DNA of 64,000 nt from Leptolyngbya sp. Cla-17 (lineage in GTDB: Bacteria > Cyanobacteriota > Cyanobacteriia > Leptolyngbyales > Leptolyngbyaceae), in contig NZ_JAEVYN010000002.1 in the NCBI RefSeq assembly GCF_016807185.1, forward strand, positions 1,544,528-1,608,527, in the 5' to 3' direction. The position numbers and the translations under genes were made by a program. Positions within the stretch are counted from its first letter, which is position 1. Each line of letters opens with the position of its first letter. Positions 7,866 to 16,606 of the stretch are shown here, in pieces. A model generated the notes under the pieces. It ran no database searches. It had not been told where the DNA came from and was given only the letters and a program-made list of their open reading frames with translations.

Positions 7866-9461
7866 CTAACTTCCAAGCTGGTACAAGGAAACTTGCAGGG
7901 TCGTTCCTGGATCTTGAAAAGAATAAACTTCCTTGGGTTCGTAGTCCTGAGCTTGCATCGTTTTCAATAGTTCTCTGGTCGGCTGATATAAAAAAATATG
8001 GCTAAACCCAGTGGGGATCTTCAGACGATCGCGCTGTTCTGGCTGCAATTCATCCAGCAGAATCATTGCAACATTTGGATGTAGCTGACTAGCGATCGGC
8101 ATAACACTTCCCAAAGGCATATCTGAAATCACAAGCGGCTGAGGCACTTGATGGACGATCTCGGCAATTTCTACATCAAACTCCGACCACCCCCACCAAG
8201 TAGGACTGAACGTAGCCGTTATACAAGATGCCAGACTGCTCGATAGCAGCAGGACAGTCCCCAATTGCCACAACTTGCTTCTTTTGGGGTGTGCCTTTGG
8301 GTTTGTGCGGCAGGCAAGTAGGTAAGCCACTGCCAAATAGAGCGCCCCGTAGACTACCAAAAAATAGCGTTCGCTCAAACTCCGTTTACCCCCCAAAAAA
8401 ACATCTGCCAGGAGAAACGGGAGTGTCGTAGTACCTAGCAACAGCAAGACAAACAGCCAAATTCGAGGAGGGGTATGGCGGCACAAAAAATACAGCGCAT
8501 AGCCAATCAAGGCAATGGCGGGAATCACGGCATAGATCACAATCGGGGAATAGCTGAGATGCCACGCCCAAAACGCATTGGATAGATGAGTACCCAGCCC
8601 CAGGAGAAACAATTCCAGGGGAAAGGATTGGCGTGCCCATTGAGTAGTGTGCAACACAACCGCTTGATTGCGCCAAACCAGCCAGAGCCAGGGCGAAAAA
8701 ATAACCAGGCTGACTGTTATGGAGACAGCATAGGTTTGCAGCGATCGCGTCGGTCGAAAGCGTTCCATGATCAGCACATACAGCCCATGCGCTGCCATCA
8801 CCAGCAAGGTCAACAGGTGGCAATAGAGGGCGATGATCACAGTGAGCGTGTAGAGACTCCAGGTGATTGCAGTCGGTTTGCGGAGCGATCGCAGCAGTAA
8901 GGCGCAGGCGATTAAGAGCAGGGCGAACCACAGACCATACTGACGCACTTCCTGGGCATAACGCAGCATGACGGGGGAAGTTGCCAACAGCGCCATCGCA
9001 AACCAGCCTACCAGCGGCGTTGCAAAAAGTTCTAGACAAAGCCAGTAAATCGCTGGAAATGCTAGCAAGCTACCGATGACTGATAGCCCACGCATGGCAA
9101 GTTTAGAACTGCCGAGGCCCTGTGACCATAACCTTGCCAGCAAAAAATACAGCGGCGGATGCTGGGGTTCTTCTTGGGCAAGTCCGGTGATGGTGAAGAT
9201 CGCGGGTTTGGGTGCTGCCAGGGATTGATACTTGCCAAAATCCCCTGCGTGAATCATCTGCCCGGTATACAAATCTTGCACCACATCCTTTGCTGGGTAG
9301 CCGGAAACCCTCAGCAGAGTGTAGGTTTCATCCAACCAGTAGGGCTTTTGCTCCAGGTTGGACAGGCGCAAAAAAATACCCATCAGCACCATTCCTACCA
9401 ATAGATACAGTAGCCATTTAGGGGATGACCATGGGCGTTTCAGGGGACGTGGCACCATCAT
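7866..9461 (-). CDS. Polytopic membrane glycosyltransferase (GT39/ArnT-like)
   Basis: Integral membrane protein of 531 residues with about 10-12 predicted transmembrane helices. After the first helix (LLYLLVGMVLMGIFLRLSNL) comes KPYWLDETYTLLRVS, whose acidic loop matches the catalytic DE-type loop of the GT-C (PMT/ArnT) superfamily. EEPQHPPLYFLLARLW is the second conserved family loop. Such enzymes transfer sugars from polyprenyl-phosphate donors on the periplasmic side. The acceptor cannot be inferred. The C-terminal ~100 residues look soluble and probably lie outside the membrane. Its end converges on ispH. Confidence 0.8.
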   Translation of the reverse strand: MMVPRPLKRPWSSPKWLLYLLVGMVLMGIFLRLSNLEQKPYWLDETYTLLRVSGYPAKDVVQDLYTGQMIHAGDFGKYQSLAAPKPAIFTITGLAQEEPQHPPLYFLLARLWSQGLGSSKLAMRGLSVIGSLLAFPAIYWLCLELFATPLVGWFAMALLATSPVMLRYAQEVRQYGLWFALLLIACALLLRSLRKPTAITWSLYTLTVIIALYCHLLTLLVMAAHGLYVLIMERFRPTRSLQTYAVSITVSLVIFSPWLWLVWRNQAVVLHTTQWARQSFPLELFLLGLGTHLSNAFWAWHLSYSPIVIYAVIPAIALIGYALYFLCRHTPPRIWLFVLLLLGTTTLPFLLADVFLGGKRSLSERYFLVVYGALYLAVAYLLACRTNPKAHPKRSKLWQLGTVLLLSSSLASCITATFSPTWWGWSEFDVEIAEIVHQVPQPLVISDMPLGSVMPIASQLHPNVAMILLDELQPEQRDRLKIPTGFSHIFLYQPTRELLKTMQAQDYEPKEVYSFQDPGTTLQVSLYQLGS

Positions 9462-9918
9462 GTAAAATCTGTCAAGACTCCGTGCTTTTGGCAGATTTTA
9501 GCTTGTTGGCGAATAAATTACGAATTGCTGGGGCGATCGTGCTTCTCTTTGGAGAACCGTTTCTCAATCCCGGCGATCGCAGTTAGGTCAACCATGCAGA
9601 AGCTATCGTTGAAGCAAAGGCGCGATCGTGCTTGAGCTAATTATGCCAGCGCGATCGCTGAGTTGCGAGAAGGGCAGATCAAGCTACAAGAATTTCAGGC
9701 GAGAAACCGGGATTCTCTATTCCCAAAATTGTAGAAAAGTGAGACTAATCATCTCAGTTGGGCAAAACAGCAAATCATCGACGTATTCAATAATCCAGTT
9801 AGAGTGAACTGAAGAAGATCCATCGGTCATAACGTCTTTCACTTCATTAGGACAGTAGCCTTGAAGCAACCGTGCTGTGATGAGCAAAGTTTAGGAAGTC
9901 TACAAGTAACTAGAGTGT
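9462..9918. other. Intergenic region rich in HIP1 sites, no gene seen
   Basis: A 457-bp spacer between the divergent glycosyltransferase and PIN-protein genes. It contains several GCGATCG-type sites. A short frame around 9650-9730 reads IAELREGQIKLQEFQARNR but is preceded by stops, so it may be a decayed gene fragment. I see no convincing intact gene or promoter. Confidence 0.4.
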
Positions 9919-11346
9919 ATGAAAAATCTTTTTTCTTGGAGACTTCGCCCATCCGAAGCTGACTTTGCCAAGCTCTGGGAAGATGCCACTTTTGTTTTTG
10001 ACACCAACTTTCTCCTAGATTTGTATCGAGTATCACGTACTACGTCAGAAGATTTTTTACTGGTATTAGAACGTCTTCAAAACAGAATTTGGTTACCTTA
10101 TCAAGTAGCCAATGAGTTTCTTGAGAATCGCGAGAGCACCATCAGGTCAGAAGCGTCCTCCTTTCAGGAGGCTTCAAAAATAGTTAAAAAGTGGAAGGAT
10201 GAACAAAAAAGTTTTCAATCTCTACGAGGACAGCTTAAACAAACTGGAAGAGTTATAGCCTCAGAGATAGAGTCTTTTTTTGGTGAGCACGACTCTTATC
10301 TTGAGTCAGTTGATTTAGTTGAGAAATATTTGAGGGAAAAGATAGAAAAAATTGCTAATTCTCATCCACCAATTGATCCCAATGAAGATTATATTTTGGA
10401 TAAAATACTTTCCTTATTCGATGGGAAGGTTGGAAATCGTTACGATGGAACGGCTCTTCAAAAACTTTATAGAGAAGGTGAAGAAAGATACAGTCGTGGA
10501 CAGCCGCCCGGATTTGAGGATGCTAAAGCAAAAGAGGATGAACGAAAATATGGTGATCTTACCCTTTGGAAACAAGTATTAGATTTTGCCAAAACAGAAT
10601 CTAGTCCAGTTATTTTTATCACTGGAGAGAAGAAGAGAGATTGGTGGACTGGAGAAAAAGGAGAAACTATTTCCCCGCATCTAGAATTGAGATACGAGTT
10701 TTATGAGCAGGTAAACCAACCATTTTGGATGTATCCGACTCAGGTATTTCTTAAAATGGCTAAGAAGAGATTGGTGGTTAAAATTAATCCGAGATCAATT
10801 GAGGAGACGGATGCGATCGCTGTTGAGGCTGTTAATAAAGAGGCATTTGCTGATAAGCAAGCTTACTACGACAAAATGCGACAATTGACTGATCTGCCAC
10901 AGCTATCTGCCATAAATAGCGCGTTACTAAAAGCATTCGCTCAGTCACAGCTACCTGTCATAAATAGCGCGTTATTAAAGGCACTCGATCTGCCACAGCT
11001 ACCTGTCATAGATAGCGCGTTACTAAAAGCACTCGCTCAGTCACAGCTACCTTTTCCTACAAATGTTAAGGATCTTAAAAATCAAAAGGTATCTCAGGCG
11101 ATCACTAATGATGCAAATGATTTAAAAGAGATAGAGCAGTTAGCAGAAGAGATAGCTCCTAAGACTCTGAGAAAGGAGAAATGTCAGTTGACTGATGAAG
11201 TTGATAATCGGGACAAAGGGAAAACACCTTCTGGAACTAATGAAATTCCACATGAGAGTAAACAAGCTAAACCTGACCCCAAGAAACCTCCAAAAAAACG
11301 TCATAGTGGCAATGTAAAGAAACCTGACGCTGGCAATTCTTGTTAA
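9919..11346 (+). CDS. PIN-like domain protein (PIN_8 type) with a repeat-containing C-terminal tail
   Basis: Protein of 475 residues. Residues 1-290 form a large PIN-like nuclease domain: FVFDTNFLLDLYR (Asp28, Asn30), VANEFLENRE (Glu66), KYGDLTLWKQ (Asp213) and ITGEKKRDWW (Asp241) are the acidic positions expected of a metal-dependent RNase fold. About 100 charged helical residues are inserted between strands, as in the PIN_8 family. Residues about 325-375 are three tandem 16-residue repeats around QLPVINSALLKAL, encoded by a 48-bp DNA repeat. The last 90 residues are very rich in Lys, Glu, Asn and Pro and end GNVKKPDAGNSC. Base use is more AT-rich than in neighbouring genes, which suggests horizontal acquisition. 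No antitoxin-like gene adjoins it, so it is not a classical toxin-antitoxin pair. Its target is unknown; a defence role is only a possibility. Confidence 0.75.
   Translation: MKNLFSWRLRPSEADFAKLWEDATFVFDTNFLLDLYRVSRTTSEDFLLVLERLQNRIWLPYQVANEFLENRESTIRSEASSFQEASKIVKKWKDEQKSFQSLRGQLKQTGRVIASEIESFFGEHDSYLESVDLVEKYLREKIEKIANSHPPIDPNEDYILDKILSLFDGKVGNRYDGTALQKLYREGEERYSRGQPPGFEDAKAKEDERKYGDLTLWKQVLDFAKTESSPVIFITGEKKRDWWTGEKGETISPHLELRYEFYEQVNQPFWMYPTQVFLKMAKKRLVVKINPRSIEETDAIAVEAVNKEAFADKQAYYDKMRQLTDLPQLSAINSALLKAFAQSQLPVINSALLKALDLPQLPVIDSALLKALAQSQLPFPTNVKDLKNQKVSQAITNDANDLKEIEQLAEEIAPKTLRKEKCQLTDEVDNRDKGKTPSGTNEIPHESKQAKPDPKKPPKKRHSGNVKKPDAGNSC
10900..11043 (+). repeat. Three tandem 48-bp in-frame repeats in the PIN-protein gene
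   Basis: Three adjacent 48-bp units start at 10900, 10948 and 10996, and a partial fourth begins at 11044. Each unit starts CAGCTA(T/C)CTG and contains ATAGCGCGTTA. Units differ by a few substitutions and encode 16 residues, so copy-number change would keep the frame. This is typical of slippage or recombination-prone coding repeats. Confidence 0.92.
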
Positions 11347-11596
11347 TTGGGGTAAGGCGATTGTAGGCACTTAAATATTGAGATCGCCCTCCTCCGGGTT
11401 CAGTAGAGCATCGTGGAACAACACACACCTGTAAAGGGGACAATTGAATCTCCAAGCCAAAATCCAACGTAGGAGGTTGGTCGCGATCGCATTTCATTTG
11501 AAGCAAATTGCTTAGCCAAGATGCTTTTCGATGGAAGAGGTAATGATGTCAAAATAGTGGGGAGGAAGATGTGCAGGTTCACCAGGCAACATAGGA

Positions 11597-12808
11597 ATGA
11601 CGGAAGAACAATTTATAGTTAGTCGGCGATCGCTATTAATTGGAGCTGCGATCAGTAGCCTGAGCGTAATCTTAGAAGGTTGTGCAGCGGGACAAGGGGC
11701 TTCGTTGCAAATTCGCGCCTTACAGGGGTCTGTTCCACCACAAATGCTGAATGAGTTTCGTAAGCAGACGGCAGGAGTGAAATTGGAGTATGCTGCAGAT
11801 CGTCAATTACAGGAGCTTTTTACTCTGTTGCAAGCCTGGAATGATTCAGGTTCTCCGAATAATTCTGAAAAATCGAGTGGATTCGCAGTGCCAAGTTGGG
11901 TTCCCTTCATTGGTCAATCTGCCACTGCCGATCCCGTTGATCTAGTGACCTTGGGCGACTATTGGCTCTCTGGGGCGATCTCTCAAGGGCTGCTGGCTCC
12001 TTTAGATGCTGCCATGGTAGAGGGCGGGTCGGAGCTATTGAAAAATCCTCAGTGGAGAGCGCTGGTCACTCGCGATGCGGCGGGAAAGCCCGATGCGAAC
12101 GGTAAGGTGTGGGCAGTACCCTATCGGGTGGGCACCACTGTATTAGCTTACCGTCAAGATATTTTCAAGCAGCAAGGTCTACAACCTCCTACAGATTGGG
12201 CAGACCTGTGGCGACCCGAGCTGAAGGGACGGATTTCTTTATTAGATCAGTCCCGAGAAGTCATTGGGCTAACCCTAAAAAAGTTAGGCAAGTCTTACAA
12301 CACTGAAAATCTAGCAACGGTGGCGACTCTAGATGCTGAGCTACGGGCGCTGAATCAGCAAGCAAAGTTGTATAGCTCTACCCATTATCTCCAGCCGCTC
12401 TTGTTAGAGGATACCTGGGTGTCGGTGGGCTGGTCGGAAGATGTGCTGCAAAGTGGGCAGCGATCGCCCAACGTTGTTGCTGTCGTTCCAACATCGGGAA
12501 CCGCACTGTGGGCGGATATGTGGGTGCGTCCGGCAGTGAAACCAACTGTTTCACCCATCGTGGCGGAGTGGCTAAATTTTTGTCTACAACCCGCGATCGC
12601 TCAGCAGATCTCTTTGCTCACTTGGGGCGCATCTCCGATGTTGTTTGGTAAACCTCTTGCTGATTTGCCAACAGAACTGCGCCGTGCTCCAGCGCTATTT
12701 CCCGATCCTACAGTGGTCAAAGCCAGCGAGTTTTTGCAGCCCTTATCTAAAGCGACAACGGAGCAATATGAGAAAGCGTGGAAAGCCATGCGGCAGACTT
12801 CACTGTGA
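11597..12808 (+). CDS. Extracellular solute-binding lipoprotein with Tat-like signal
   Basis: Periplasmic binding protein of the polyamine/iron type (type 2 fold), 403 residues. The N terminus carries a twin-arginine motif (SRRSLLIG, Arg10-Arg11), a hydrophobic stretch and a lipobox LEGC with Cys29. It is therefore probably exported folded and lipid-anchored. Two lobes follow: VDLVTLGDYWLSGAI and VWAVPYRVGTTVLAYR are typical of PotD-like proteins. No permease or ATPase gene is adjacent, so the transport partner is elsewhere or the protein has another role. A similar orphan is, to my memory, widespread in cyanobacteria. The ligand is unknown. Confidence 0.78.
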   Translation: MTEEQFIVSRRSLLIGAAISSLSVILEGCAAGQGASLQIRALQGSVPPQMLNEFRKQTAGVKLEYAADRQLQELFTLLQAWNDSGSPNNSEKSSGFAVPSWVPFIGQSATADPVDLVTLGDYWLSGAISQGLLAPLDAAMVEGGSELLKNPQWRALVTRDAAGKPDANGKVWAVPYRVGTTVLAYRQDIFKQQGLQPPTDWADLWRPELKGRISLLDQSREVIGLTLKKLGKSYNTENLATVATLDAELRALNQQAKLYSSTHYLQPLLLEDTWVSVGWSEDVLQSGQRSPNVVAVVPTSGTALWADMWVRPAVKPTVSPIVAEWLNFCLQPAIAQQISLLTWGASPMLFGKPLADLPTELRRAPALFPDPTVVKASEFLQPLSKATTEQYEKAWKAMRQTSL

Positions 12809-12878
12809 GTTTTGGCTACGTTCAAGCTGGTGACAATGGCACTTAATCTTGTACAGCTACTGACCCAATTGCTTCCTG

Positions 12879-14117
12879 TTACCTCAACAACAGTGAAGCG
12901 GATTGAAACAAACCGATCACGAACCCTAAAACGCCGCCCAAGTTGACGATCGCCTGTAGTTCACTTCGAACAATGCCGTTGATTGCTGCTTCGAGATCAG
13001 CAGCAGAGGTCGCTTTCACCCGATCAATAATCACCTGATCAATGTTGAGGATGGGAATAGCCTGTGCCACAATCACTTCCAAATCTCGCTCTAGGTAGCG
13101 TTCCAAAATCAGCGCTAATTCCAAGCTGACAGTTTGCAGCGATTCATTCACCACAGGCGATGTTCGTAGGCGGCTTAAGATCAAACTGGCAAGGCTGTCC
13201 CACTCGATAGATTTACCTAATTCTTCTAGGAAATCTGATCCCTGTTCTTGCACATAGTCGCGCACCGTATCACGCAGAGTTTTACGCAATTGACGCACAG
13301 TGGACACAGGCAAGTTTTGCATAGACAGGTTTTGCAGCCATTCTTTCAGGCGCGATCGCACATTCAGCGAGGTCATTAGCTCTCTCAGTCTGGTGTTGCA
13401 CTCTTCGCGTTCATCCAGGCAAAAGGTGCGGAGCCGGGCTAAAGCGTTGCGGCTACCGAACAGATTTGCAACAACCCAATAGGTGCCACTGGTTTTCTCT
13501 CGAAACCCTTCATCAATCACTTGAATGTTGCGATCTGTGAGAAAGTCAATCAGCGCCTGCCGCAAAACATCGGGAGGCAACACCACATTCAAGCTCCAGT
13601 CTGACAGCTTGGTGGCTTGCTCATCGGATAGCTGAAACTCCAGCAGCACCTTATCAAAAATCTGATTCAGTTGTGCCTCTAAAAAATCTTCCTGTCGCGC
13701 CAACACTTTCAACAGGCGAGGTAAAGATTGTCCAAACAAATCTTGCAGAACGTTAGCCAAAATTTTTGCTGTTTTCTGCTGTTTATCGGCTTCCACTTGA
13801 TCCAACGCTAGTTTCAGCAGCCAGAGCAGTGCGCCCTGCACCCGCTCAGTTTGCAGCAATCGTCGCGCCAATTTTTGCAGTTCATCAGGAGTCAACAGAG
13901 AACCCATGATGGTGTCAGAAATACGCTTTGCTAACCGCTCTTGGTTGCGGGGAATTAAGCCCGGAGTGAATGGAATTTTTCGCCCTAAAAAATACTTCGC
14001 GGTATAGGGACGAAACAACATCCGAATGGCAATGTCATTGGTGAAATAGCCAATAATTCCGCCAACGACAGGAGGTGCAACAAACAGCCAAAGAGTGGAA
14101 AAATCCAGAGGAGGCAT
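12879..14117 (-). CDS. DUF445 family membrane protein
   Basis: Protein of 412 residues with the DUF445 layout: an N-terminal membrane helix (LWLFVAPPVVGGIIGYFTN), a long helical soluble middle part, and a C-terminal membrane helix (LGGVLGFVIGLFQSASLLL). The early motif NDIAIRMLFRPY and the following FTPGLIPRNQERLA are diagnostic of the family. The function of DUF445 proteins is not established. It ends the minus-strand pair that starts with menG, 22 bp downstream of it, so co-transcription is likely. Confidence 0.9.
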   Translation of the reverse strand: MPPLDFSTLWLFVAPPVVGGIIGYFTNDIAIRMLFRPYTAKYFLGRKIPFTPGLIPRNQERLAKRISDTIMGSLLTPDELQKLARRLLQTERVQGALLWLLKLALDQVEADKQQKTAKILANVLQDLFGQSLPRLLKVLARQEDFLEAQLNQIFDKVLLEFQLSDEQATKLSDWSLNVVLPPDVLRQALIDFLTDRNIQVIDEGFREKTSGTYWVVANLFGSRNALARLRTFCLDEREECNTRLRELMTSLNVRSRLKEWLQNLSMQNLPVSTVRQLRKTLRDTVRDYVQEQGSDFLEELGKSIEWDSLASLILSRLRTSPVVNESLQTVSLELALILERYLERDLEVIVAQAIPILNIDQVIIDRVKATSAADLEAAINGIVRSELQAIVNLGGVLGFVIGLFQSASLLLR

Positions 14118-14139
14118 TGAAGATTATCGGTACTCAAAA

Positions 14140-14853
14140 TTACTTCGTGATCACCAATACTCCCATCGTACCCCCCGCAATGGGATAGTGCGTAACGGTG
14201 GAAAACCCTACCTCTAGGGCGAGGTTTCGCTGCTCTTGCCCGGTGGGAAAGCGATCGAGGCTAGGAGCGAGGTAAGCATATTCGTTGGAGTAGCCATAGT
14301 GGCTGGCAAGGGGGACGACAATGGTGTTCAAGTACCATTGCTGAAAGTTTCTCACTAGCGGATTTGTGGGTCGGTGAAGATCGAGAATGGCAGCGGTGGC
14401 TCCCGGTTTAAGCACGCGCTGAAGTTCTCGCAAGGCACGGGGAATATCGCCCACGTTACGCAGCCCGTAGCCCATGGTGGCGGCATCGAAGTGATTATCG
14501 GGCAGAGGCAAGTTCAGGGCATCTCCTTCTATCCAGGTGATTGGCAAGGTGAGATGGCGGTTTTGCACCCGCTGACGGGCGATCGCAAGTTGCTCTGTGG
14601 CAAAATCCACGCCGACGACCTGTCCATTGCCTACCCGTTCCGCTAGCATCTGTGCTAAATCTCCGCTCCCGCAACACACATCAATGCAGGTGTCGCCCGA
14701 TTTAGCACCACTCCACTTGACCGCCATTTGTTTCCAAATGCGATGCTGACCCAAACTGAGCCAGTTGTTTAGTGGGTCATAAATGGGAGCAATGCGATCG
14801 AACAGGGCACGCACAGATTCAGGAGTCGAGTCAATCATGGTAGGCGTAGTCAT
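14140..14853 (-). CDS. menG: Demethylphylloquinone/demethylmenaquinone methyltransferase (MenG/UbiE)
   Basis: Class I SAM-dependent methyltransferase of 237 residues. It catalyses the last methylation of phylloquinone (or menaquinone), the quinone bound at the A1 site of photosystem I. IAPIYDPLNNWLSLGQHRIWK is the UbiE signature 1 region. IDVCCGSGDLA is the SAM-binding motif I, and YGLRNVGDIPRALREL with RVLKPGA is UbiE signature 2. The length is standard. UbiE-type enzymes in heterotrophs also act on ubiquinone, but cyanobacteria lack that quinone. The gene lies upstream of the DUF445 gene on the same strand. Confidence 0.95.
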   Translation of the reverse strand: MTTPTMIDSTPESVRALFDRIAPIYDPLNNWLSLGQHRIWKQMAVKWSGAKSGDTCIDVCCGSGDLAQMLAERVGNGQVVGVDFATEQLAIARQRVQNRHLTLPITWIEGDALNLPLPDNHFDAATMGYGLRNVGDIPRALRELQRVLKPGATAAILDLHRPTNPLVRNFQQWYLNTIVVPLASHYGYSNEYAYLAPSLDRFPTGQEQRNLALEVGFSTVTHYPIAGGTMGVLVITK

Positions 14854-15021
14854 TTGAACTTAGGTGAGGGCTACAAAGGTAGGATGCTCTCGATTTCTCA
14901 CTCATCATCCTACTGGAGAATCGATTCCCGTAAGAAATGCCACTTCAAGAAGGTTCTGTAAAGTTGCGAAATATTTGAGGTTGACCGTGTTGCTTGCAAA
15001 GCACTGTCTAATTAGCAAGTT

Positions 15022-15615
15022 ATGCCGAAGGTTTTAAAGTCTAATTTTTTCTGGCTGGTTTTTTCTGTTAGCCTAACGCTGTTTTCGTTTCACCTCTTCT
15101 TTGCTTGGGGACTCATGGTTGGAACCCTATATAGCCTGTTTTTTCTATTTCGGTTCACTCGACTAGAATCAGCTTTATCCAATCGCGAGCATCAGTTTTA
15201 TTTAACGGCTATTTTGCTATATCCACCTGCTGAAACGTTGGTGCAATGGTTCGGAATTAATGGCTTCATCCCAAGGGATTTTACTTTAATTAATCGGCTA
15301 GAACATTTCTGTTGGGCAACGGTGCTAGTGCTGTTTTTTTTACCCTTTCTTTCAGGTGTTTGGCGACGGCTGAACCGTTTTCAAAACCTAGTTTTTGTTG
15401 TAGGCTTCACCTGTTTGTTAGGTAACATCAATGAGTTTTTAGAGTTTTTTCTACGAATTCAGGATAGCCCAATTGATCAAGCCCGATTCGCTGCTTTTTA
15501 TAGCGATACGATTTACGACATGATGATGAATTTATTCGGTAGCATTGCTGGATTTGCGATTCTCTACAGCCTCCAGCCTAAAAGCTCTGAGCTAAACAGT
15601 GTTCATCCTAGGTAG
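15022..15615 (+). CDS. Small polytopic membrane protein, DUF2238/YjdF-like
   Basis: Protein of 197 residues with about six hydrophobic segments, beginning with LVFSVSLTLFSFHLFFAWG. Two conserved-looking polar patches are NRLEHFCWAT and GNINEFLEFF, and the stretch YSDTIYDMMMNLFGS precedes the last helix. This order of His-Phe, Asn-Glu and Asp-Met-Asn motifs recalls the DUF2238/YjdF family of inner-membrane proteins. The match is from memory and not certain. It converges on the MBL-fold gene with a 4-bp gap. No function is proposed. Confidence 0.6.
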   Translation: MPKVLKSNFFWLVFSVSLTLFSFHLFFAWGLMVGTLYSLFFLFRFTRLESALSNREHQFYLTAILLYPPAETLVQWFGINGFIPRDFTLINRLEHFCWATVLVLFFLPFLSGVWRRLNRFQNLVFVVGFTCLLGNINEFLEFFLRIQDSPIDQARFAAFYSDTIYDMMMNLFGSIAGFAILYSLQPKSSELNSVHPR

Positions 15616-15619
15616 TTGA

Positions 15620-16411
15620 CTACACTGCTGCCGCTGGTTGAATCGATCCTGCAAGGTCAAAGGTTTCGCCCGGTTGAGGGATCAGAAGTTGGGTTAGGCT
15701 ACCGGAGGCAATTAAGCGATCGCGAAATTCTGCCTCACTGCCGACTGATTTAATCAGCATCTGCAAAAGTCCTGTAGCGCGAACATCCCCTCGCGTGGTG
15801 GGCAGAAAATACCGAGGGCGCAAAGTTTCAATCAGTTGCAGTGCCTCCGTTGCACCCATAATCACTTGCCCTAAGACAGGGAAGATTTGGGCAATTACGG
15901 GAGCGATCGCCACATCGACTCGTCCCAGTTTTGCTAGATCCTTCAAAGGTGAAAAATGGGGTTCGTAGTAAAGCGCTTCGCCACTTGTCAAATCTTTAAG
16001 CAGATAGCCATTCTCTACTTGTCCAGGCTGAATTTCAGCACCTAGTACGCCAGTAATTTGCAGATTATCCGCAATAACTGTGTCTTGCCAGGGAGCGATC
16101 GCCGTCACCTGCTGATAGCCCAAACTTTTCACCACTTTGGCAGCAGTGGGAGATGCGATGACCGGAATGGCGCGATCGAGCTTTTCCATGGTGGGTCTAT
16201 GGCAGTGATCATCCACACCTTGAGACAGCAAAATTAAGTCAATCGGCGGCAGTGTCTCCGGCGTAATGGTTAATGGCGTAGTGTGATGCGCCGTAAACAG
16301 CCATGGTTGCCCATAAAATACCAGCGGATCAACCAGCCACGGATCGACCAAGATTGTTTTTCCAGCTAGCTCAAATATCCAGCTATTTAGATCGATCCAG
16401 GTGAGTTTCAT
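15620..16411 (-). CDS. MBL-fold metallo-hydrolase-like protein
   Basis: Protein of 263 residues with the UlaG-like metallo-beta-lactamase fold. I chose the ATG at 16411 (MKLTWIDLNSWIFELAG); a TTG at 16423 would add four residues. TILVDPWLVDP is the typical second strand and loop. The metal motif, normally HxHxDH, reads LLSQGVDDHCH here: both leading His positions are replaced while Asp, Asp-His and a later His remain. It may therefore bind one metal or none. Similar proteins with this change seem common in cyanobacteria and their substrate is unknown. Confidence 0.75.
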   Translation of the reverse strand: MKLTWIDLNSWIFELAGKTILVDPWLVDPLVFYGQPWLFTAHHTTPLTITPETLPPIDLILLSQGVDDHCHRPTMEKLDRAIPVIASPTAAKVVKSLGYQQVTAIAPWQDTVIADNLQITGVLGAEIQPGQVENGYLLKDLTSGEALYYEPHFSPLKDLAKLGRVDVAIAPVIAQIFPVLGQVIMGATEALQLIETLRPRYFLPTTRGDVRATGLLQMLIKSVGSEAEFRDRLIASGSLTQLLIPQPGETFDLAGSIQPAAAV

Positions 16412-16547
16412 CGTAATTTGCAATTCTTAACAGTTACTCTGATCTTAACGCCAAGAACAGACGGATTGTGCGAAAGTCGAGAAGAGGATCGAAGTGCGGG
16501 CTACGAAGTTCGAGGTACGGTGATGAATCTTTGAACTCAAAACTTCC

Positions 16548-16595
16548 AACTCAAAATATCTCCCATGGGGACGCTACGTAAACAAAACTTAAAAC
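16548..16595. repeat. Copy of a dispersed 48-bp intergenic repeat
   Basis: This 48-bp stretch aligns without gaps to 41899-41946 with about 36 identical positions. Both begin AACTCAAAATAT and end with AACAAAACT(T/C)AAAAC. The middle (GGGGACGCTACG) resembles the GC-rich palindromic repeat cores scattered through cyanobacterial genomes. It overlaps the first codons of a longer thiD reading frame, which argues that thiD starts downstream. Confidence 0.65.
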
Positions 16596-16606
16596 TTCCA
16601 ATTCTT

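Noticed and set aside
8386..9039. 217-codon minus-strand frame inside the glycosyltransferase gene
   Set aside because: It overlaps the real gene in another frame, is Cys- and His-rich without motifs, and has no domain similarity.
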